From: Paulinella micropora
Taxonomy: Eukaryota; Cercozoa; Imbricatea; Euglyphida
Assembly (NCBI GenBank): GCA_009731375.1
Contig: BJOX01000178.1
Location: forward strand, 775,029-795,156
Direction: 5' to 3'
DNA length: 20,128 nucleotides
Shown: piece after piece, positions 15,118-20,128 of the stretch
Layout of the letters: each line of letters starts with the position of its first letter
Position numbering within the stretch: position 1 is the first letter of the stretch
The notes under the pieces: model-generated
Databases searched by the model: none
Told to the model about the DNA's origin: nothing
Seen by the model: only the letters and a program-made list of their open reading frames with translations
Made by a program: the position numbers and the translations under genes

Positions 15118-15418
15118 TACCACTACTACATCCATAGAAGGAGTGGGAGAAATAGGGGAAGGAGTAGGGGGAGTAGGAGCAGGGGGAGTAGGAGTAGGAG
15201 TAGGAGAAGTAGGAGTAGGGGGAGTAGGAGTAGGAGCAGGGGGAGCAGTAGGGTGTGGATTGTCTGTACCTCCTTTGTTTGTATCAACTTGGACTCACAC
15301 TTCGTCTTCTCAACCCACCACTGCACTATCTAATACATTCTCATCACCTTCATTTGGACCTCCTGAGGTCATGAAGAAGGAGAGCCAGGTAGAGCTGAGG
15401 ATAGTAACGTTTGGATAA
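14663..15418 (+). CDS. Second Cys/His motif with poly-Thr and Gly/Val repeats, plus copy
   Basis: The frame opens at the end of the inverted block and stays open 251 codons. CEATVPDTGVRC, then KCAARLIDHDFCSLH, form a C-x10-C ... C-x(n)-C-x2-H pattern resembling small zinc modules seen in phage and plant DNA-binding proteins. Next come QERKRGEILSKYREKL (basic helix), LPAPPMM, a long Thr tract from an ACT repeat, a Gly/Val repeat from GGAGTA units, and a Ser/Thr-rich tail. The minus copy preserves the same order. The start codon is unclear and no enzymatic domain is visible. It may be a separate structural or nucleic-acid-binding product of the element. Confidence 0.55.
15030..15255. repeat. 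TAC microsatellite and GGAGTA repeats
   Basis: About 27 TAC units (15030-15110), with interruptions to about 15128, then GGAGTA/GGAGCA units to about 15255. Confidence 0.9.
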
Positions 15419-15432
15419 GGGACGGAAAACAA

Positions 15433-15867
15433 GTGTTAAATGGTGGAGGACTACCCCCAATTGAAGAAATACAACGTTTGGTTACTGCTCTCAATCAGGG
15501 GCTTAAGAGTAGGACAGTGACAGACGGGTTGATTACGAGCCAGGAGGGGGAATATGATGAATTCTATACAGAATTATATTATGCCATGCATGATTGCGTC
15601 CTTACCCTTGCTACCAAACACAACAACCCGTTTCCACGAGGCATCGTTTCATCTTTCCCTTCCATGGTAAAGGAGGTAGAGGATCTCGAGGCTGTGTTGG
15701 GTGGAGTGACACCTCCAGAAGAAGACGAACCCCAAAGTCCATCAGACACAGACACCACCACTTCATTTCCCGAACAAGACAAACCACACTCTGAATGCTC
15801 TATCATGTTGATGGACAGTTCCCCGAACAAGACAAACCACACTCTGAATGCTCTATCATGTTGATGG
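15433..15867 (+). CDS. 3' conserved segment of the plus retroelement copy
   Basis: The reading is LNGGGLPPIEEIQRLVTALN, TSQEGEYDEFYTELYYAMHD, FPSMVKEVEDLEAVLGG and an acidic Pro/Ser/Thr-rich end, then TGA. The first 65 residues match the minus copy closely. A 49-bp sequence duplicated with a 53-bp period (15769-15817, 15822-15870) lies at the end, so the C-terminus is read in two frames and is probably not original. Confidence 0.5.
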
Positions 15868-15870
15868 ACA
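15769..15870. repeat. 49-bp tandem duplication, period 53
   Basis: CCCGAACAAGACAAACCACA and the following bases occur twice, with GTTC between. The period is not a multiple of three, so the duplication shifts the frame. Confidence 0.9.
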
Positions 15871-15879
15871 ATAACTCTG

Positions 15880-16674
15880 ATCACAAAACTAACAGCAGCA
15901 ATATAGAGGGATTGCTTCACTGCATGCAATAAAGCGGAGACTTGCTTGTCGGACATGACGTTGCGATCCATGTGCAACAGGGCCTGGTAGGCTAAGTTCT
16001 CTATTTGTTTCTCGTCATGCATGGCAGCATAGTTTTTATACATGTTTTTCACCATTTCATCATAATCATTCACCTCTGCTTCTGTCAACCTATGCTCCTC
16101 ACCTAACATTCGCCTAATCTCCCCTACCACAGCCCCACACCTCTGCTTTCTCTGTCTCCTAGTCTGCTTGGACACCTTCTCTTCCTTTCTGATCTTGGGC
16201 ACCCTACACACTAGCACTATCTCTTTCCCCGTCACATACTTATCTATTCTACACCTATCATCTGTCTCCGGCCACTGCCACATTTCTCGCAGGTATGGCT
16301 CTCCTGTTCTACCACCCATGCGCATCTGGCACTTTTACTGGCGTCATCTTCTCCCTCTCTACACTAGCCCAGTACTCCTTTCTGGTCATGTAATGTACTC
16401 CAGCCCCTTTCGGGGTGATGACAGAAAATTCCATTTCATAATTATCGAGAGATTCTGCCCCCACTTCGAGAGATTCCGCCCCCACTTCGATGCCCGTGCA
16501 ACGGCCATACTGCGAGTCTCGTTCCCTTGCCTCTGCAACTCGCTCTTGGTCGTCGAGCTTGGCTCTTTTTTCCACCAACGCGTCGGCACGTGTATCCCTC
16601 TCAGTCCTCTTCTTGTTTTTGTCAAAAGTCTTTCTCTGCTTTCGCCAGCCTTTGGATCCGCGACTTGGAGGCAT
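15880..16674 (-). pseudogene. Unrecognised highly charged protein gene
   Basis: The proposed start ATG is at 16672-16674 (MPPSRGSKGWRKQRK). The N-terminal 60 residues are Lys/Arg/Glu-rich and probably helical. EVGAESL is repeated by a 21-bp in-frame duplication (16447-16488). Then come FSVITPKGAGVHYMTRKEYW and, after a one-base frame change near 16318, GGRTGEPYLREMWQWPETDD and another basic stretch KQTRRQRKQR. The last part (ANDYDEM-like to QALLHMDRNVMSDKQV) looks helical. The frame runs on into the antisense of the 49-bp duplication, so the true end is probably near 15880. I cannot place the family. No retroviral motif is visible. Confidence 0.45.
16447..16488. repeat. 21-bp tandem duplication
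   Basis: Two 21-bp units differing at one base, in frame within the minus-strand gene. Confidence 0.9.
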
Positions 16675-17189
16675 GGGGAAGCTTCGCACCAAAGTCCCAA
16701 CAGACTGCGCCGGTCCTTAAAAAAGTTGACAGGGTTTGACTTTTTGGCTGGCATGGCCTGGGCCGGCCTGAACATTTTTTAGGGTAAAAGGTCCCAAAAA
16801 CCTCAAAAATCCAGAAAAGTCTCCTCCTAAACTACTTCACCTTTTTTAAAAATGGCTTCAGATTCAGAAAGCTCGTCATCTGAAGGGGTTCCGACCAACT
16901 TTTCAAAAATTATTGTCAAATTTTACACAAAATGTTTTTTTTAATGCAGAAAACACAAAATTTTTAACCGTTATAACATTTGAAATTCAAATTACAAAAA
17001 TTCAGTGGGAACCCCATCCCATCGTGACCTTTACAACAAAAAAAGAATTATTAAAAAATGTTAAAAACTCATTACGCCTATTTTGCCTCCGTTTTACCAA
17101 CGCTTAAAATGCCTAAAATTACATATGCGTATGTATTAGGTACGTCACATCGCCAACCACAAATACACGGTGACGACAAACAGTACACG
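16675..17189. other. AT-rich spacer
   Basis: Rich in poly-T and poly-A runs with no gene. It would contain the promoter or leader of the minus-strand gene that starts at 16674. Confidence 0.45.
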
Positions 17190-17740
17190 TCATGATATGT
17201 GGGTGGGTTGGTTTTCTGAGAAAGATGAGAGGTGGGTTGTCAAGCTTGTCCTCTCATCATCGTCGGGCTCGAGGGTCTCACTTGTGACGGAGGGCGTAGT
17301 AGTAGAGGGACCTGTGGGCTCATACCACTCGTTAGGATTGAGAGGTGGGGTGCCGGGGGCATCAAACACCGTCAAGTGGTTTGGAAGTGCTCTCCCTCTA
17401 GCCACGATTTGGTCTTCCGTAATAAGAATGGGCTTTCTGAGCACTATCACAATGATTGTTTTGGTGTATGACGGCAAAGCCCTTACGAACCCATGCTGAA
17501 GTAGCCACTAACCCGTATTTTAGGTGCGGGTTGTAGCTAGTGTGGGCATCAAGGACATTGACTTCTTCCCCATGAGCTCCCGACAGATTCATTAAAACTT
17601 TCCCTTTGTACTCGGTTCTAATGCTTCCTTTTGCTATGCGAAATTTCTGTGGAGCCCTCTTAAGACTGACAAACGTAGACCTATCTGGGGACTGTGTTTC
17701 GCTTGCACCACTATCGTCTACCTTTCTCTCGGGCCAGCAG
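17190..17740 (-). pseudogene. Ty1/copia-like protease region
   Basis: KVDDSGASETQ (DSGAS at 17701-17715) is the aspartic-protease active-site motif of copia pol. It is followed by the typical Ser/Phe-rich strand, KFRIAKGSIRTEYKGKVLM and NVLDAH, NPHLKYGLVATSAWVRKGFAV. These correspond to the family's GKG, L-x-x-V-L-Y-V-P and N-L-L-S-V segments with changed residues. A frame change near 17460 then gives KPILITEDQIVARGRALPN and a Pro/Ser/Thr-rich tail ending in TAA near 17190. The integrase and reverse transcriptase that should follow are absent. The enzyme would have cut the element's polyprotein; this is a fragment. Confidence 0.6.
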
Positions 17741-17933
17741 GTTGGCTTTGCTTTTTTGTTTGTTTCTTTTCTGCAATTTGTGTGACTGTAGTTGACGAAG
17801 AAGAGGAGAGAGCTCACAGCGGACGTGGACCTTAAGTACGATTTGAAACTGTCAGCAGACGGTTTGTCTGCGAGTGCAAATGTTTACAGCATTCTCACTG
17901 AGTTGGAGACCAAGTGGATGAGGGATGGGGCAG
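17741..17933 (+). repeat. 193-bp repeat, left copy
   Basis: Matches 18144-18336 with three base differences that I can see, one of which changes Gly to Cys. It includes a T-rich acceptor (TGTGACTGTAG) and the start of the plus-strand exon. Confidence 0.9.
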
Positions 17934-18133
17934 GGCAGGCGGACACGCTCATGATACCTATTGGGGGGGATGGTAGGAAAACAGGTGCAACACTGAATTC
18001 TGTACTATGGGCGATTAAGGTTTTTGCAGTTGATGGTGAAAAGCAGTTGGTACGGGGCTTTCCCCATCCCACGAGTCAGGAGGGGATCTTCCCTGTGCTC
18101 ATTTCTAGGTGCGGGGAAGAACTGGAGGAGCTC
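17790..18133 (+). pseudogene. Transposase-like gene, 5' exon
   Basis: The exon starts after acceptor GACTGTAG at about 17789. It reads LTADVDLKYDLKLSADGL, SILTELETKWMRDGAG, then MIPIGGDGRKTG with an Asp at 17969-17971, then WAIKVFAVDGEKQLVRGF and ISRCGEELEEL up to the gap. GGDGR followed by a strand and an acidic end resembles the beginning of an RNase-H-fold domain in uncharacterised proteins abundant in cnidarian and mycorrhizal-fungus genomes, which I recall only in general terms. The exon is cut by the gap. Together with 18664-19988 it forms one gene. Confidence 0.5.
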
Positions 18134-18143
18134 NNNNNNNNNN
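18134..18143. other. Scaffold gap (10 N)
   Basis: Ten Ns. The right contig begins exactly with the 193-bp repeat. Confidence 0.99.
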
Positions 18144-18336
18144 GTTGGCTTTGCTTTTTTGTTTGTTTCTTTTCTGCAATTTGTGTGACTGTAGTTGACG
18201 AAGAAGAGGAGAGAGCTCACAGCGGACGTGGACCTTAAGTACGATCTGAAACTGTCAGCAGACTGTTTGTCTGCGAGTGCAAACGTTTACAGCATTCTCA
18301 CTGAGTTGGAGACCAAGTGGATGAGGGATGGGGCAG
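18144..18336 (+). repeat. 193-bp repeat, right copy
   Basis: Repeats 17741-17933, then diverges at GGGCAG|TGTTAACG. The exon continuation found in the left copy is missing here and is replaced by T-rich sequence. Confidence 0.9.
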
Positions 18337-18663
18337 TGTTAACGTCAAAACTCTTTTTTTTTGTTTTTTTTTGTTTTTTTTTTTGTTTTTTTTTTCTTTC
18401 TTTTTTTCTTTTTCTTTTTCTTTTTTTCTTTTTGCTTCTCGGTTACTAGGGGAAAATCTATGTTGAAGATAACATCACTTCTCTTCTACACATATTTTCC
18501 CCGATCTTTCTCTTTCTCTCTCTTTTCGTTAAGTTATTAACAATAAAACTTTCTTAATAATTGAATAAGTTTTATTAATACTTGAATTAGTTTTATTAAT
18601 ATTATAATTGAATTAGTTTTATTTATTAATACTATTAATATAAGTTTGTATTAATAACTTGTA
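18337..18663 (+). other. T-rich and AT-rich stretch, probably intronic
   Basis: A T run interrupted by G or C (18350-18435) is followed by AT-rich repeats of TTGAATTAGTTTTATTAAT (units near 18561, 18582, 18608). It ends ATAACTTGTAG just before the downstream exon. No gene is visible. Confidence 0.5.
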
Positions 18664-19988
18664 GGTGAGCTTTTAGCTTACCTGGAGCAACTTGAACAAA
18701 ATGGATGGACATCCCCGGAAACCGGCCGGCATTATAAGGTTAAACTTTTTGTGACCGGTGACATGAAGTGGCTGCTTTCATGCACCGGACATAAAGCAGC
18801 CTCTTCAGATAACTCTTGTTTTTTGTGCAAATGCCATTCAGACGATAGAGCAGATTTAGAGGTAGAGTGGGGTGTGACTAGAAAGAGCACTGATGATGCA
18901 TCACAACCCGGAAAAAACATGCACAATCACTTTTTCATTTCATCCCGCTTGAAAGACACATACCAGACTTGCTGCACATGATGCTGCGTGTGTGCGGCCG
19001 GATGACTGACTATATTATACGAGAGATTTTAACAGGAAAGCCTCGTGTCCCTTGGAGTTTGGACATTCCGCTTGATTCACCGTACGCGTCCCTTGACTCA
19101 AGACTCGCGCACTTCAAAGATCAACTTGCAGGTAAAAACCGGGCGGCAAAGGTAATTTCCGGTTTCAAATGTCGGTATAATGACGAAAAAAAAAATCATG
19201 AATGGACTGGACTTGATCGCGGTGTAGCGTTGCGTCGTTTTATGTCGGAAGTTTACGATGACAATTTGAATCTAGAAAATATTTTCTGCCCGGGCCGCTG
19301 GAAAAATATTAAGACTTTTTGCGCGGGCTGGTGGAATCAATTTCGCAAAATCAACAATCCGCACATTTTCACTGACACGGAAGCGGATTTGTGGCAGAAA
19401 CAAACTCGGACTTTGTTTCTTAAACTAACTTCTATGAAATACCAAGGCCCCGCTCATCCTTTGATCTAGGATGGGACTTGGTATCTGAAGGTACCTGGTA
19501 GAGGCGGTGAACCAAACGATATCGTTTACTGGCGGGAGGATGGGAAGGAGAATGGGCCCGTTATGCGCCGGAAGGATGTATATCCTTACGGTACTTTCGA
19601 TCCGGATTTCATTACTCCATACGTGCATCTTACCGTTAATCATATCAATTTCTTTTTGAAGCTTCACGGAACTATTTACTGGTTTTCTTGTCAGTCGCTG
19701 GAGCTAGTGAACAACATGCATTCACAGCTTTTTTTCAAGCGTAACACTCGTCGCGATACGTGGATGTTAGAGCTTTTACAGGCTAACTATCGTGTCAAAG
19801 AGCTCCAGTTCCGGGGGTACAAGAAAAAAGACTACAAGTTCCGTTGCTCAATTTGCGCTAAGTACTATGTGTACAAAATATCTTTTCAGAAACATGAAGA
19901 AGAGTGCCGCGCTGAAGCTGAAGTTGATTTAGACCTTGTCATCGGTCTCGGCAAGGAGAGGATGTGGGCGAATGAGGATTTTTTTTGA
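18664..19988 (+). pseudogene. Transposase-like gene, 3' exon with zinc finger
   Basis: The frame opens at about 18664: LLAYLEQLEQNGWTSPETG, then VTGDMKWLLSCTG (Asp at 18760-18762) and CFLCKCH, an Asp followed by a CxxC/His cluster as in several RNase-H-fold transposases. A one-base change near 18930 (T run) is needed to reach IPDLLHMMLRVCGRMTDYI. The frame then runs to TAG 19467-19469 and continues open in the same frame through DGTWYLKVPG, TPYVHLTVNHINFFLKLHG and FSCQSLELVNNMH. The C-terminus has CX2CX12HX3C, a C2H2-type finger (CSICAKYY ... HEEEC), near 19845-19908. It ends at TGA 19986-19988. Assignment to a DDE-type transposase is inference; some relatives may be domesticated host genes. 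One stop and one frameshift mark it as decayed. Confidence 0.55.
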
Positions 19989-19995
19989 TTAATAA

Positions 19996-19996
<1 letters not shown>

Positions 19997-20036
<40 letters not shown>
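19997..20036. repeat. TTA trinucleotide microsatellite
   Basis: About 13 TTA units directly after the transposase-like gene and before the tRNA-like sequence. Confidence 0.9.
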
Positions 20037-20037
<1 letters not shown>

Positions 20038-20040
20038 TTG

Positions 20041-20115
20041 GACACCGTGATAGCCCAGTGGTCAAGTTCTACCATCTGAGCCCTGTCGCCAGTTCGATTC
20101 CCGTCGGTGCCACCA
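20041..20115 (+). tRNA. tRNA-like sequence, possibly a SINE head
   Basis: TAGCCCAGTGG (20051-20061) matches the internal A box and AGTTCGATTCC the B box of RNA polymerase III promoters. GACACCG (20041-20047) pairs with CGGTGCC (20105-20111) apart from one position, and ACCA follows, so a CCA end is encoded. The D, anticodon and T stems pair poorly, and the A box lies three bases too far from the acceptor stem. A tRNA pseudogene or tRNA-derived SINE is more likely than a working tRNA. I assign no amino acid. Confidence 0.45.
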
Positions 20116-20128
20116 GTATTTTCATTGA

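Larger units (their letters stand above)
12197..15867 (+). mobile_element. Gag-type retroelement, plus-strand copy
   Basis: Layout: LTR, primer-site-like sequence, repeat-rich leader, gag N-terminus (12669-13142), central gag (about 13143-13560), double zinc knuckle (13768-13857), Lys-rich and acidic regions, an inverted block (14480-14662), a second Cys/His motif (14726-14848), a poly-Thr and Gly/Val region, and the EGEYDEFYTELYY segment. Frameshifts sit at G runs (13130-13139, about 13278). No polymerase or integrase is found, and a minus-strand gene begins directly beyond it. It is a decayed, non-autonomous or 3'-truncated element. Confidence 0.75.

Noticed and set aside
14854-15326. Poly-Val, poly-Leu and poly-Tyr frames around the TAC repeat
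   Set aside because: They are alternative readings of a microsatellite. Only the Thr frame is continuous with the conserved Cys/His segment.
16168-16782. Plus-strand frame of 204 codons
   Set aside because: It is antisense to the charged minus-strand gene, which has better composition and a plausible start.
17170-17499. Plus-strand frames opposite the copia-like protease
   Set aside because: The minus strand carries DSGAS and the expected downstream pattern; the plus frames are shadows.
1-20128. Ribosomal RNA, riboswitch or bacterial operon signals
   Set aside because: I found none. The intron structure and retroelements show that the sequence is eukaryotic.

Overview
The window is nuclear DNA of a eukaryote. 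It has short GT-AG introns, long microsatellites, poly-A tracts, LTR-retrotransposon fragments and three 10-N scaffold gaps (683-692, 4491-4500, 18134-18143). I cannot name the organism. The intron style and the mix of mobile-element genes suggest a protist or alga rather than an animal, but this is inference. No gene is fully intact; nearly every coding stretch has frameshifts or in-frame stops.

Region 1 (1-5.9 kb). A broken multi-exon gene on the minus strand (about 4454 down to 808) encodes a bacterial-type, class-beta DNA amino-methyltransferase. It has a lysine-rich coiled leader, an acidic linker, a possible ParB-like segment, a long helical middle, motif IV (DLPYN), motif X, motif I and a Cys/His-rich C-terminus. 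Its introns carry an 18-bp perfect palindrome, ACTTTTATGCATAAAAGT, or close variants. Nine copies lie in the first 5.4 kb and I found none in the remaining 14.7 kb. The sequence flanking the palindrome gives it a direction, and that direction changes where the coding strand changes, upstream of an unrecognised plus-strand exon at 5477. This is the most interesting signal in the window.

Region 2 (5.9-9.3 kb). The 3' half of a Ty3/gypsy-like integrase lies on the plus strand (5940-7074), broken by a stop and a 223-bp intron-like insert. Then comes about 1.2 kb with no convincing gene, followed by two small unrecognised minus-strand coding segments (8328-8955, 8976-9261).

Region 3 (9.5-15.9 kb). 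Two diverged copies of the same gag-like retroelement lie head to head: minus strand about 9508-12196, plus strand about 12197-15867. The plus copy begins with a short LTR, a possible primer-binding site and a repeat-rich leader. It keeps two zinc knuckles that the minus copy has lost. One block of about 183 bp is inverted in the plus copy relative to the minus copy. No reverse transcriptase or integrase accompanies either copy.

Region 4 (15.9-20.1 kb). This holds an unrecognised charged minus-strand gene (15880-16674), a Ty1/copia-like protease fragment on the minus strand (17190-17740), and a broken plus-strand gene (17790-19988) resembling an uncharacterised, probably transposon-related family with Asp-containing motifs and a terminal zinc finger. 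A tRNA-like sequence ends the window. A 193-bp near-repeat flanks the last scaffold gap.
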